Assembly (NCBI GenBank): GCA_030824515.1
Contig: JAVBXN010000026.1
Location: forward strand, 44,567-108,566
Reading direction: 5' to 3'
Source of the DNA: Pelobacter sp.
GTDB taxonomy: Bacteria; Desulfobacterota; Desulfuromonadia; Geobacterales; Pseudopelobacteraceae
Length of the DNA: 64,000 nt
Part shown: one piece after another, positions 26,371 through 35,287 of the stretch
Numbering within the stretch: position 1 is the stretch's first letter
Layout: the number at the start of each line of letters is the position of its first letter
Program-made: the position numbers and the translations under genes
Notes under the pieces: model-generated
What the model was told of the DNA's origin: nothing
The model's database searches: none
What the model saw: only the letters and a program-made list of their open reading frames with translations

Positions 26371-26405
26371 CAGGGACGAAGCAGATTACTCCCGCTTCGC
26401 CCCTG
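26371..26405 (-). terminator. Rho-independent terminator of hemB
   Basis: CAGGGACGAAGC (26371-26382) against GCTTCGCCCCTG (26394-26405): 12 bp with one G-U in the minus-strand RNA, followed by seven T on that strand. May also stop the + strand operon weakly. Confidence 0.85.
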
Positions 26406-26428
26406 CTTGCTTCTGCTTTGGGTGCATC

Positions 26429-27403
26429 CTATTTGGCAAGCCAGCGGGCCACATCCTTGGCATGATAGGTAATGATGATATCGGCGCCGGCCCTCTTGAA
26501 GCCCAGCATTGTCTCCATCACAACCCGCTCCTCATCGATCCAGCCCTTCATGGCAGCCCCCTTGACCATGCTGTATTCACCGGACACATTGTAGACCGCC
26601 AGCGGCAGGTTGTACTCGTTGCGCAGATCCCTGAGAATATCCAGATAGGGCAGGCCGGGCTTGACCATGATGATGTCGGCGCCCTCCTCGATGTCCGAGG
26701 CAGCCTCGCGTAGCGCTTCCAGCCTGTTGGCCGGATCCATCTGGTAGCTGCGGCGATCACCGAACTGCGGCGTTGATTCGGCGGCTTCGCGGAACGGCCC
26801 GTAATAGCCCGAAGCATATTTGACGGCATAGCTCATGATCGGAATCGAATCATAGCCGTGCTCATCCAGTGTTTCCCTGATGGCCGCCACCCGTCCATCC
26901 ATCATGTCGGACGGAGCCACCATGTCCGCACCGGCTTCCACATGCGAGAGAGCCTCGCGCGCAAGCAGTTCCAGCGTGGCATCGTTATCCACATCCCCGT
27001 TTTTGATTATCCCGCAATGACCGTGATCGGTATATTCGCACATGCAGACGTCAGTGATGACCGCCAGTCCCGGAACCTCCTTTTTCAGGGCCCGGATCGT
27101 TTCCTGTATTATGCCTGTCTCGGAGTAGGCGTCGCTGCCGACCGCATCCTTGGTCTCTGGAATCCCGAACAGCAGCACCGCCGGGATGCCCAGGTCCCGC
27201 GCCTCTTTTGCATCCGCCACGATATGCTCGATCGATTGCTGATAGATCCCCGGCATTGAAGAGATTTCTTTGCGGATTCCGCTGCCGAAAGCCGAAAACA
27301 TCGGATATACCAGGTCGTTAACCGAAAGTGTCGTTTCACGAACCATCCGGCGGAAGGTCTCATTGCCTCTTATTCTACGTGCACGGAACTGTGGAAAAAA
27401 CAT
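26429..27403 (-). CDS. hemB: Delta-aminolevulinic acid dehydratase (porphobilinogen synthase)
   Basis: Condenses two 5-aminolevulinates to porphobilinogen, the shared step for haem, sirohaem and B12. 324 residues from ATG 27403 (AAGGGGG upstream). The zinc-type cysteine cluster [14 protein letters not shown] is present, with Schiff-base lysines in [14 protein letters not shown] and [11 protein letters not shown]. Followed by a strong terminator; divergent from the porin gene. Confidence 0.97.
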   Translation of the reverse strand: MFFPQFRARRIRGNETFRRMVRETTLSVNDLVYPMFSAFGSGIRKEISSMPGIYQQSIEHIVADAKEARDLGIPAVLLFGIPETKDAVGSDAYSETGIIQETIRALKKEVPGLAVITDVCMCEYTDHGHCGIIKNGDVDNDATLELLAREALSHVEAGADMVAPSDMMDGRVAAIRETLDEHGYDSIPIMSYAVKYASGYYGPFREAAESTPQFGDRRSYQMDPANRLEALREAASDIEEGADIIMVKPGLPYLDILRDLRNEYNLPLAVYNVSGEYSMVKGAAMKGWIDEERVVMETMLGFKRAGADIIITYHAKDVARWLAK

Positions 27404-27520
27404 CAAAAAACCCCCTTGGTCTGCGGCAGTTGTGCTACCGAACTAGCGTGATTGTCAGGTGAAAAGATTAATGCAGACCGGATAAAAAAGCAAGATTTTA
27501 CCCCAAAAGCTTGCATTGAA

Positions 27521-27547
27521 TTGACATTGTGCTAGTATACATAAAAT
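27521..27547 (+). promoter_or_regulatory. Candidate promoter of the OprF-like porin
   Basis: Perfect TTGACA (27521-27526), then TAAAAT (27542-27547) after 15 bp, a little short of optimal. About 100 bp of leader follows. Confidence 0.42.
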
Positions 27548-27645
27548 AGTTTAAGGCCGTTATTGTTCTTGCGGCTTACAGGTCTGCATTGAAATTGAAT
27601 AATGTATTCACACCTCAGTACATCATCTGAAAAGGAGGACCAACA

Positions 27646-28935
27646 ATGAAAAAAATGTTAAGCGGTATTATGGCAGCGGCTCTGATCGTATCGGCAAGCG
27701 CCGCATTCGGTTCGGTCAAGGAAAGCCAGTTTTCAATCTCTCCCGTGATCGGCGGCTACACTTTTGACGAGAGGCAGGATCTGGAGACTACACCGGTCTA
27801 TGGAATCCGCGCCGGCTATAACTTCACCAAGAGGTTTGGCATCGAAGGGTTGTTCGATTATGCCAACACCGAGCTGGACAACGGCGGCAAAGGCGACATC
27901 AGCATGTATCGCTACGGCGGAGAACTGCTGTACCACATGTGGCCGGACAACAAACTGGTTCCATATCTGGCGGCCGGTTACGCCGGAATCAATTTTGATG
28001 GAGGCGGCATCAACAACAAAACACGCGGCGCGTTCGATTATGGTCTGGGCGCCAAATATTTCCTGAACGACAATTTTGCGCTGAGAGGTGATGTTCGCCA
28101 CATAATTTACAGCTACAGCAAAACCTATAACAACATCGAGTACACCCTGGGTGCACACATTCCATTTGGCGGAACGACTCCGGCTGTTCAGCCGGTTGCA
28201 CAGCCGGTGATTCCTGCTCCGGCGCCGATGCCCGAACCTGCCAAAATAGTGCCGCCTCCTCCGGCGGTGCCTGTTGCCAATATTTCTGTATCACCGGTAA
28301 CGATCGTCAAGTCCAATGATGCCGCAGCCACATTGAGCTGGACATCCAGCAATGCCGACAAATGCTTTATCCAGCCTGAAATCGGCCAGGTAGCGCCGCA
28401 AGGTTCACGCGCGATTTCACCCGCGGAAGATACCGCCTACACGTTGACCTGCAGCGGCCCCGGTGGCGAAGCAACCAGCAGGGCCAGCATCGGCGTGACT
28501 CTTCCGCCGCCACCCGCTCCGGCCCCGGTTCCGGCGCCTGCTCCGGTGGTGGAATCCGCCCAGAAAGCCGCCGCTGCACAGCGTTTCTGCGATAAGCCGG
28601 CTGTTCTGGCGGTCGAGTTCGACACCAACAAAGCCGACATCAAGCCCAAATACAAGGCCGATCTTGAGAAACTTGCCGAATTCCTGAAAGAATTCCCCAA
28701 TGCAAAAGGCGAGATTTCCGGCCATACCGACAACGTCGGCGGCAAAGAGTTCAACCTCAAGCTGTCACAGCGCCGGGCCGACAGCGTCAAGCAGTATATG
28801 GAAAAGGACCACGGCATTGCATCCGAGCGTATCACCGCAAAAGGGTTCGGGTTCAGCAAGCCGGTTGCCAGCAACAAGACCAAAGAAGGCAAAGCAAAGA
28901 ATCGCCGCATCGAAGCAAACTTTACCTGTGAATAA
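27646..28935 (+). CDS. OprF/OmpA-type outer-membrane protein
   Basis: 429 residues; AAGGAGG before the ATG. Signal peptide ends around SAAFG. Residues ~25-165 form an eight-stranded beta-barrel (YTFDERQD, GIRAGYNFTKRFGIEGLFDYAN, alternate aromatic pattern). A Pro-rich linker (~180-205) and a small Ig-like segment with a C-x-C pair (NADKCFIQPE... LTCSG) follow, then a second Pro-rich linker and the C-terminal OmpA domain (VEFDTNKADIKP, SGHTDNVGGKEFN, NRRIEA). Structural porin tied to peptidoglycan. Confidence 0.93.
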   Translation: MKKMLSGIMAAALIVSASAAFGSVKESQFSISPVIGGYTFDERQDLETTPVYGIRAGYNFTKRFGIEGLFDYANTELDNGGKGDISMYRYGGELLYHMWPDNKLVPYLAAGYAGINFDGGGINNKTRGAFDYGLGAKYFLNDNFALRGDVRHIIYSYSKTYNNIEYTLGAHIPFGGTTPAVQPVAQPVIPAPAPMPEPAKIVPPPPAVPVANISVSPVTIVKSNDAAATLSWTSSNADKCFIQPEIGQVAPQGSRAISPAEDTAYTLTCSGPGGEATSRASIGVTLPPPPAPAPVPAPAPVVESAQKAAAAQRFCDKPAVLAVEFDTNKADIKPKYKADLEKLAEFLKEFPNAKGEISGHTDNVGGKEFNLKLSQRRADSVKQYMEKDHGIASERITAKGFGFSKPVASNKTKEGKAKNRRIEANFTCE

Positions 28936-28958
28936 CCACGCTGACGGCTAATGAACAC

Positions 28959-28993
28959 AAAAGCCCTTCCGGAATGAATCCGGAAGGGCTTTT
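28959..28993. terminator. Bidirectional rho-independent terminator
   Basis: AAAAGCCCTTCCGG (28959-28972) and CCGGAAGGGCTTTT (28980-28993) form a perfect 14-bp stem with a 7-nt loop, between the convergent porin and 29024 genes. T-runs on both strands. Confidence 0.92.
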
Positions 28994-29023
28994 GATTTGA
29001 GGCTTACAATTACGGTAAACCGA

Positions 29024-29368
29024 TTACTTCTTCCTGCGATCCTGCAAGGAAATCACCTTGGGCGCGCCACCCTCCTGACGCATGCGCGTCTGGCGTTCCT
29101 TTTCTTCCTTTTCTTTCTCAATCCGTTCCAACTCTACCGGCGAGACAACACCTTCCAGACGCAATGGGGTTCCCCCCATCGTGAAGGCGGCGCCATCCAT
29201 CTGGAAATCATCAAGAATCCAGGTAAAAACCTGCAGTGGAAAAGTCAACACCAGCAGCTTGACCTGCCACCATCCAGGCTTGACATCCGGTGTAATCTCT
29301 TCGACCCGGGCGTAGAAGCCCGGTTTGTCATCAACGTGAATAAGGACGAGATCATTGGTAGCAGTCAT
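29024..29368 (-). CDS. Conserved-looking small soluble protein, unknown function
   Basis: 114 residues; AGAGG precedes the ATG at 29368, which directly follows the upstream stop codon. N-terminal half is beta-rich (LVLIHVDDKPGFYARVEEI, WWQVKLLVLTFPLQVFTWIL); C-terminal half a charged helix (ELERIEKEKEEKERQTRM) ending in KKK-like basic residues. No recognised domain. Confidence 0.72.
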   Translation of the reverse strand: MTATNDLVLIHVDDKPGFYARVEEITPDVKPGWWQVKLLVLTFPLQVFTWILDDFQMDGAAFTMGGTPLRLEGVVSPVELERIEKEKEEKERQTRMRQEGGAPKVISLQDRRKK

Positions 29369-29908
29369 CTATATGCCTCTTTGATTCTGGATTGGTTGGT
29401 CTGTCAGTTTTTCTGCCCACAACAGCAGAGGTATGCCCAGGTGAATGTTCAATAGCTGTGACGCCTCACTCAGGCATTTCCGGAGATTGTTTTCGAGTGC
29501 CGTCAGATCCACTCTATCCGAGTCAGGAAGACGACCTTCAAGGGAGTCACAGACGAAAAGTATGCAGTCAAGCGGACGGAGGCCGGACTCCAGAATACAT
29601 CCCCCTGCGTACGAGTAAGGGCACAGGGGTTTCTGTGAAAAATCCGGCATGACCGATATTCCCGCAGCGCAGAGGGACAGGCCGTCGAAGACATTCACCC
29701 GGTACTTGCCGTTCAGGCAGCATTGGCCGGCACAGTCACGGCAGATTGTCTCCGAATCAGCAGCCAGTGTAATGGCAGCCAAAGATTCTTTTCCAGCGCG
29801 GTAGCCGGACAACAACTCCAGCAGCGGCTTTTTGGCGGCGGGCGAAAGATCACTCAACAGCGCATTGAGTGACGCCAGGCCATCCTGCCACAACTTCTGA
29901 TCGCTCAC
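29369..29908 (-). CDS. Cysteine-cluster protein (YkgJ-like)
   Basis: 179 residues from a GTG at 29908 preceded by AAGGA; a longer ATG frame would run into a palindromic repeat. Central cysteines CRDCAGQCC, then C-x-x-G, LCPYSYAGGC and DCILFVC suggest a zinc/iron-binding cluster like YkgJ family proteins. Its stop abuts the next ATG (TAGATG). Role unknown. Confidence 0.68.
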   Translation of the reverse strand: MSDQKLWQDGLASLNALLSDLSPAAKKPLLELLSGYRAGKESLAAITLAADSETICRDCAGQCCLNGKYRVNVFDGLSLCAAGISVMPDFSQKPLCPYSYAGGCILESGLRPLDCILFVCDSLEGRLPDSDRVDLTALENNLRKCLSEASQLLNIHLGIPLLLWAEKLTDQPIQNQRGI

Positions 29909-29927
29909 ATTGTTCCTTAACCCTGAT

Positions 29928-29982
29928 AAACAGGATAAGTGTGTTAACGAAGTTATTTTCTGCCTGAAAATAGCGGAAATAA
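29928..29982. repeat. Dispersed palindromic repeat, copy B
   Basis: AAACAGGATAAGTGT then GTTATTTTCTG and GCGGAAATAAC; same layout as copy A at 23518-23573 with scattered substitutions. Sits between rnpB and the Cys-cluster gene. Confidence 0.58.
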
Positions 29983-29999
29983 CTTCTAACATAAATTAA

Positions 30000-30376
30000 T
30001 TGGTTGAAGCAGTCCGTAAGCCGGGTTCTGTTCCCGGTGCGGGTTACCCCTGGCCGGGCGATGGTCATTCATCTGGGTCTGCCGTTACCGACAGCCTCAA
30101 GCAGCCAACCCGGAGGCACGGACGGGTAGCCCTTAACGCCTCCCTATTTGGCCTTGCTCCTGACGGGGTTTACCTGGCATCCGACGTCACCGCCGGATCC
30201 GGTGAGCTCTTACCTCACCCTTTCACCCTTACCTGCCGAGGCAGGCGGACTTCTCTCTGTGGCACTTATCCCTGGGGTCACCCCCGCTGGACGTTATCCA
30301 GCGTCATACCCTGTGGAGCCCGGACTTTCCTCCCCCGGATAAACCGGCGGCGGCCATCTGGACTACTTCAACCAAA
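30000..30376 (-). ncRNA. rnpB: RNase P RNA (class A)
   Basis: Catalytic RNA that trims tRNA 5' ends. On the minus strand, the conserved GAGGAAAGTCCGGGCTCC near the 5' end (about 30317-30334) and the 3' CCGGCTTACGGACTGC are present. The terminal helix P1 forms between GGTTGAAGTAGTC near 30376 and GACTGCTTCAACC near 30000, giving about 377 nt. Located about 45 bp after the zinc-ribbon gene; ends are estimated from P1. Confidence 0.95.
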
Positions 30377-30422
30377 CTCTCGATCCGGCGGACTGCGCAC
30401 TTCCACCGTTAATCAACTGGTG

Positions 30423-31130
30423 CTACTGCTGTTTCAGAATCAGGATCCTCTGACAATGCGGACAGGTCAGCAGTTCTTCATACTTGAACAGGTTGTTATA
30501 CAGCTGTGGCGGCAGATGCATGTTGCATCCCAGGCAATGGCCGTCGCGGGCAATTGCGAGCGCCTGGCCGCGACGCTGGTCGCGCAGGGCGGCAAACCGC
30601 TTGACCAGGCTGGCTGGCATTTCTTTTGTCAATATTTCACGACGGGCAATGTCGGAATCAATATCCTGTTGAATATTTTCTATTTCCGACTGCTTTTCCG
30701 CGATGCGCCGTCCGGAGTTTTCGGACAGCTCTTCCAGTGCAGCGCTTTTGGCGGCAACCGTTCCGGACAGTTCCTCGATCTGACCGATCTTCTGCAAAAC
30801 CCGTTCTTCAAGATCGGTAATCTGCTTACGCGCGGCAGTAATCTCGCGCCCGACCGCCTGGAACTCCTTGTTGGTCTTGATCTCTTTCATGTTGGTTTCA
30901 GCGCGCAGAATATTTTCGAGTTCCGCCGCATGGTTGACTTCCAGATCGCGTTTTTCCTGTTCAAGCTGAGCAAGCCCGGTTTGCATTGTGGCCAGCTCCT
31001 CACGGGACGCATCAATCGCCTGGGCTATTTCGTTAAGCTCTTCATGCAATCCGCTCTGCTTGACCTTCAGACTATCGATCATCTGGTCAACTTCCTGTAA
31101 CTCTTCCAGCATGTCCAGTTTCTTTTTCAA
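30423..31130 (-). CDS. Coiled-coil zinc-ribbon protein (DUF164 family)
   Basis: About 235 residues. A long coiled coil (residues ~1-170, heptads such as LAQLEQEKRDLEVNHAAELE) precedes a C-terminal ribbon with CLGC and CPHC as zinc ligands. The start is uncertain: I use TTG at 31130, with AAGGGGG 9 nt upstream; an ATG at 31112 is possible. It is next to Nif3 and rnpB, a pairing seen in many bacteria; it may bind nucleic acid. Confidence 0.85.
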   Translation of the reverse strand: MKKKLDMLEELQEVDQMIDSLKVKQSGLHEELNEIAQAIDASREELATMQTGLAQLEQEKRDLEVNHAAELENILRAETNMKEIKTNKEFQAVGREITAARKQITDLEERVLQKIGQIEELSGTVAAKSAALEELSENSGRRIAEKQSEIENIQQDIDSDIARREILTKEMPASLVKRFAALRDQRRGQALAIARDGHCLGCNMHLPPQLYNNLFKYEELLTCPHCQRILILKQQ

Positions 31131-31160
31131 AATCCTTTTCCCCCTTTGGTACAAGTTTTA

Positions 31161-32297
31161 TTATTTCACCGGTTCGGTTAATATTCTGAACGGATCACTT
31201 TCCATACGGCACGGCAATACCAGGCATTCTTGAAAGCCGATCTCCTCAAGAGCACGACTCAGGCGCCCGGTTATTTCCTCCACCATGATTATCTCGGACT
31301 TAAAATGGCCGGCATCTATCAAGGCGATCCCCAAATCCTGCGCATCACGGGCATCATGATATTTTATGTCGCCGGTAACCAGCACGTCCGCGCCAGCGCG
31401 CACCGCATCACGCAAAAGAGAAGCTCCGCTGCCGCTACAAAGAGCGATCTTCGAAACAGTGGCTGACGGCTCACCCACATAGCGCAATCCCGGAGCAGAC
31501 AGCGACTCCCTGATTTGCTCCACATACTCTCCCAGGGAAAGCGGGTTTGACAGGCGTCCGACCCGTCCCAGGCCTAACTTCTCTCCTTCATTAAGCAAGG
31601 GATAGAGGTCGTAGGCCGGTTCCTCGTACGGGTGCGAAGCAAACAGTGCTTTCAGCGCACGGGGCAGGTTCTGGCGTTCAACCAGCAGCTCAAGCCGTTC
31701 TTCGGAAACCTTTTCCTGTTTTCCGACAGTCCCGATGAAGGGCCTGGCGCCATCCAAAGGCAGGAAAGTTCCCTCGCCACCGGCGGCAAACGAGCAGTCC
31801 CGGTAATTGCCCTGTGCGGGCAGATGGGGAAACAGCGCATTTCTCACCTTTTCAAGGTGGCTGGCGGGAACGAAGACGACCAGCTTGACCAGTTCACGCA
31901 CGGTTGTTATCTGGAGCGGTGAACAGCCGGAAAGGCCGATTTTCCGGGCCAACAGATCGTTCAGGCCGCCGTTGGCGCTGTCATAGTTGGTATGCATGCA
32001 GAGCACCGATAAACCGGCGCTTATAGCGGTGTGTATGGAACGTCCCAGTGGATTCGCGAAGGATATTGACTTGAGCGGCTTGAAAATGAGGGGGTGATGT
32101 GTGACCAGCAACTGACAGGAGGAAGTTATGGCGGAATTGATTACATCGGGCGTCGGATCGAGGGCTACCATGATCCGCGTCACATCCGCCCCCGGGTCGC
32201 CCACCTGAAGCCCGGGGTTGTCCCACGCTTCAGCCAGGGACGCCGGAGCCATTTTGTTAATGATACCAAGTAGATCGGATGTTTTTGGAATTCTCAT
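31161..32297 (-). CDS. Nif3-like dinuclear metal protein
   Basis: 378 residues from the ATG at 32297. The same frame stays open upstream through the tRNA gene, so the longer version is rejected. Metal-binding motifs VTHHP and MHTNYDSANGGLND, with the C-terminal DAGHFKSE. A middle insertion of ~100 residues (LVVFVPASHLEKVRNALF) is the PII-like domain of the YqfO subfamily. Often mislabelled as a GTP cyclohydrolase I type 2; true role unknown. Confidence 0.92.
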   Translation of the reverse strand: MRIPKTSDLLGIINKMAPASLAEAWDNPGLQVGDPGADVTRIMVALDPTPDVINSAITSSCQLLVTHHPLIFKPLKSISFANPLGRSIHTAISAGLSVLCMHTNYDSANGGLNDLLARKIGLSGCSPLQITTVRELVKLVVFVPASHLEKVRNALFPHLPAQGNYRDCSFAAGGEGTFLPLDGARPFIGTVGKQEKVSEERLELLVERQNLPRALKALFASHPYEEPAYDLYPLLNEGEKLGLGRVGRLSNPLSLGEYVEQIRESLSAPGLRYVGEPSATVSKIALCSGSGASLLRDAVRAGADVLVTGDIKYHDARDAQDLGIALIDAGHFKSEIIMVEEITGRLSRALEEIGFQECLVLPCRMESDPFRILTEPVK

Positions 32298-32413
32298 GGC
32301 ATGCAAATAAAAAGAGTGCAACCTTGCGGTGTGCACTCTCGTGTTGAGGTATGGAAGCGGGATATCCCTTGTTCTCGTGCCGGCATCCGGCTTATATTCC
32401 TCGCGATGTGAAA

Positions 32414-32490
32414 TGGTGGGCCCACCAGGACTCGAACCTGGGACCAACCGGTTATGAGCCGGTGGCTCTAGCCAACTGAGCTATAGGCCC
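32414..32490 (-). tRNA. tRNA with CAU anticodon (probably tRNA-Ile2, lysidine-modified)
   Basis: 77 nt including encoded CCA. Acceptor GGGCCTA/TGGGCCC, D-loop with AGTTGGCTAGA, anticodon loop CTCATAA, T-loop TTCGAGT. CAU can be Met, initiator Met or Ile2. The loop sequence CTCATAA and the absence of initiator features favour Ile2 that needs TilS; elongator Met is the alternative. Confidence 0.93.
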
Positions 32491-32556
32491 CTGAAGGGAA
32501 GGGTCATACTAGAGGACGGAATTGCCATTGTCAAGCGTTTAAAGCAGCTTCAGTTG

Positions 32557-33120
32557 TCAGGCCCGGGACAGGAAGCGTCCGTCGCGGGTATCAACCTTGA
32601 CTTTTTCTCCCGATTCCAGATACGGGGGAACTTTTATTTTCAGGCCGGTTTCCAGGATCGCATCCTTGGTTTCAGCTGTGGCGGTGGCGTTTTTCAAAAC
32701 CGGCGCGGTTTCGGTCACGGTCAGCTCTACGCTCAGCGGCAGATCCACGTTGACCATGCGTCCCTCGAACAGCCCCAGCACAACCTCGGTGCCGTCCAGC
32801 AGAAACATGGACAGGGGCTCGAAGTTATCAGCCTCCATCTCGAACTGTTCGTAGTTTTCCAGGTCCATGAAAACGCCGCGACCGCCATCGGCATACAGGT
32901 ACTGTCCCTTGTGGCGTTCGAAGTCGGCCTCGTCCACCTTGTCGCCGGAGCGGAAGGTCTTGTCGAACACCTGGCCGGTAATCAGGTTGCGGTAGCGGGT
33001 CTTGACCATGGTGTTGGCGCCGCGCGCCGTGGGGGACTGGGTAGTGACATCGGTAATGATGCAGGGGGCGCCGTCGAGTTGTATCACAAGCCCCTTTTTG
33101 AAATCGGACGTACTGAACAT
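32557..33120 (-). CDS. efpL: EF-P paralogue of the EfpL/YeiP type
   Basis: 187 residues, three OB/KOW domains as in EF-P. The tip loop reads TTQSPTARGANT. True EF-P has PGKG or a similar loop with a modified Lys or Arg; QSPTARGA is the loop of E. coli YeiP (EfpL), with Arg at the tip. It relieves ribosome stalling on Pro-rich or related sequences without the EpmA/B lysylation (family knowledge). Upstream of the tRNA and co-directional with queF. Confidence 0.88.
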   Translation of the reverse strand: MFSTSDFKKGLVIQLDGAPCIITDVTTQSPTARGANTMVKTRYRNLITGQVFDKTFRSGDKVDEADFERHKGQYLYADGGRGVFMDLENYEQFEMEADNFEPLSMFLLDGTEVVLGLFEGRMVNVDLPLSVELTVTETAPVLKNATATAETKDAILETGLKIKVPPYLESGEKVKVDTRDGRFLSRA

Positions 33121-33147
33121 AAGTGACTATTTCTCCTTGAACATTGA

Positions 33148-33585
33148 TTATGGTTTTTTGCGGTATTCCGCGGTAGGCCAGAAGGGGATGCCGCCGCGCG
33201 GCGTAAACTCTCCGCGCACAGTCAGCCAAGCCGGATCCAGCAGCTCTACCAGATCGTTGCAGATGCGGTTGACGCCGGCTTCGTGAAACTCTCCATGCAT
33301 CCTGAAAGAGCCGAGGTAGAGCTTGAGACTCTTGCTTTCGACGCAGAGCGCGGCCGGCTGGTAATCGATGACGATTTTCCCGAAATCCGGTTGCCCGGTC
33401 ATCGGGCAGAGGCAGGTAAATTCGGGGCATTCGATATGCAGCGTCCCGACCGCTCCGACCCGGTTCATTTCGTGCTGGGCAAAGGGGTTGGGAAACGACT
33501 CCAGAAGCGCGGCATCCGGCTTGTCATAGCAATAAGAGGTGGCGCCGGCCCCGAGGGATTTGAGCTGTTCATGCAGTTCCATCAT
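33148..33585 (-). CDS. queF: NADPH-dependent 7-cyano-7-deazaguanine reductase
   Basis: Reduces preQ0 to preQ1 in queuosine biosynthesis. 145 residues (unimodular type). Signature EFTCLCPMTGQPDFG with the nucleophile Cys, then the ESKSLKLYLGSFR motif that binds NADPH/substrate, and HEAGVN. Two adjacent ATG codons at the start; either is possible. Confidence 0.95.
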   Translation of the reverse strand: MMELHEQLKSLGAGATSYCYDKPDAALLESFPNPFAQHEMNRVGAVGTLHIECPEFTCLCPMTGQPDFGKIVIDYQPAALCVESKSLKLYLGSFRMHGEFHEAGVNRICNDLVELLDPAWLTVRGEFTPRGGIPFWPTAEYRKKP

Positions 33586-33668
33586 TCACATCCCGAACAT
33601 GTAAATTTATAAAGCTTGACAGCATAGCAACGAAGCTGCCGGCAATCAAACTATTTTTCAACTGCAAC

Positions 33669-34712
33669 CTAAATTTCATTCAGGCGCTCAGGACCGATGG
33701 TGACGAGCCGTTCACCGGCGGACACAACGGTTTCCGACGGCACATTGAGCCGCACGCCATCACCGCTTCCAAGCCCCAGCGCCAGGTGTCCCATTGAACG
33801 GCAGCGCCCGGAGATTTCGCCGAATGTCCCGCCACTGGCAACCGCGATAAAGTAGATCTGCTGCCCGCCCCTGGAACTGAACAGGTCGGCAATCACCGCC
33901 TGGACCCCGGGATTTAGCAACTCCTGGCTGATAAACAGCGAATCGAAGCGCGAGGTACAGACCACCCTGTCACAGCCGGCCTTGCGCAGCAGTTCCTCCG
34001 ATGCCGGATCGACACACTCGACCACCGTTTCGACGTTGCGGCAGCGGGCCTCGATTGCCAGCGTGATGGCCACATTCAGGTTGTCCGAGGCCGGATCACC
34101 CGGGGTGCGGCAGAGCACGATCGCATGCGAGGCCCTGTCCAGCGACGCCCGGCTCAGGGTTTCATCGCGGGCCGGATTGCCGCGAACAAAATGTATGCCG
34201 CGCTTCTGGAGTTCCACCGGCAACTCCTCCAGAAACTCGTCGATTAGCGCCACCTGGTTGCTCCTGGAAAAACCGGGGTCGAGGTACAGCTCTTCCAGCA
34301 CCCGTTCGACCTTGGCCAGACCCGGGAAATTGAAAATGACAAGATGCCTGTTCAGGTTGAATTGTGACATTCCTTTTGCCTCGCGGGTCTTTGATGTAAC
34401 CAGGGCTGCGGCAATCAACGAGAGGGCATAGCCCAGCAGGCCGATGCCGAAGAGCATTACCGGCCACCCCACCAGAAAGCGCCCCCCGACCGTCTTGGGG
34501 AAAAAATCGCCGTAACCGACCGTGGTCATGGTCACGATTGTGTACCAGAGGCCATCCAGCCAGACCAGGTCGGGATTGCCGGGCAGTTCGAAATAGAGAA
34601 AACCGGTTGTGCCGTACAGCAGCACGGCCGCCAGCAGCACAAAGATGCGCATGGCTGCCGGAGGATTGCGCAGCACCTGTTTCATGAAGATATTTATTAT
34701 CAGGCCGATCAT
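33669..34712 (-). CDS. Two-TM potassium channel with RCK domain
   Basis: 347 residues from the ATG at 34712 (ATGA overlap with the nuclease gene). TM1 around residues 20-41, pore with selectivity filter TVGYGD at 64-69, TM2 around 76-102. From ~115 on a cytoplasmic RCK/TrkA-N part (HLVIFNFPGLAKVERVLEEL) and a TrkA-C-like end. The Rossmann glycine motif is degenerate (FNFPGL). Gated by a ligand not readable here; MthK/Kch-like. Confidence 0.9.
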   Translation of the reverse strand: MIGLIINIFMKQVLRNPPAAMRIFVLLAAVLLYGTTGFLYFELPGNPDLVWLDGLWYTIVTMTTVGYGDFFPKTVGGRFLVGWPVMLFGIGLLGYALSLIAAALVTSKTREAKGMSQFNLNRHLVIFNFPGLAKVERVLEELYLDPGFSRSNQVALIDEFLEELPVELQKRGIHFVRGNPARDETLSRASLDRASHAIVLCRTPGDPASDNLNVAITLAIEARCRNVETVVECVDPASEELLRKAGCDRVVCTSRFDSLFISQELLNPGVQAVIADLFSSRGGQQIYFIAVASGGTFGEISGRCRSMGHLALGLGSGDGVRLNVPSETVVSAGERLVTIGPERLNEI

Positions 34713-35287
34713 TGCGTCTGTCTCTGCCACTCGCCGATCAGCGCCAGGGCACGTTCGGAAGCCTCGGCGCTGGCCCACAGGCCCCGCCGCCCGGCCCGGG
34801 CCAGTTCCTGCTCCTGGAGATACAGCTGCATGGCGGGAAATGGGTAGACCGTGTAGACCATCACCAGACCCTGACTGACCAGATGCAGTGCCACATCCTT
34901 GTCTCCCGAGTAAAGGGTCGCCAGGTAACGGCCGTACTTGTCTTTGGGAGAGCTGCCGAGTAGCACACGAGCAGACCGGCCCGTCATGATCCGCTGCAGC
35001 GATTCGCGGGCCGCCTGTGCAAACGGCGTCACCACGTCTTTTTCTATCTTGCCGTCAAACGATTTGATGCCGATCAGCCTGACAGTAACCGGTTCCTGCC
35101 CATCCCGGGCAGCCATGACCGTGTCGCCGTCTACGACCTTTATCAGCTGCACCAGGTCGCCGTTTTCTATTTTCCCTCCGGCGCTCTGCGTGCTGCGACG
35201 CTGTTTCTCCGCGTTGACACCATAAAAGATCGAGGCCGACAGCAGCAGAACGATCAGTCCCCAGAATAGCGCGGCGGTCCTATCCAT
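34709..35287 (-). CDS. Membrane-anchored staphylococcal-nuclease-like protein
   Basis: 192 residues. Signal/anchor at ~6-24, then SNase fold: VVDGDTVMA, VRLIGI, and DKYGRYLATLY. The usual catalytic R-E-R set is only partly recognisable (KYGRYLA). Overlaps the LarA-like gene by 8 bp and the channel gene by 4 bp. Thermonuclease-type DNA/RNA degradation or a non-catalytic binding role. Confidence 0.85.
   Translation of the reverse strand: MDRTAALFWGLIVLLLSASIFYGVNAEKQRRSTQSAGGKIENGDLVQLIKVVDGDTVMAARDGQEPVTVRLIGIKSFDGKIEKDVVTPFAQAARESLQRIMTGRSARVLLGSSPKDKYGRYLATLYSGDKDVALHLVSQGLVMVYTVYPFPAMQLYLQEQELARAGRRGLWASAEASERALALIGEWQRQTQ

Noticed and set aside
32298..32447. N-terminal extension of the Nif3-like frame
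   Set aside because: The open frame continues into the CAU tRNA (32414-32490); family similarity begins at the ATG at 32297.
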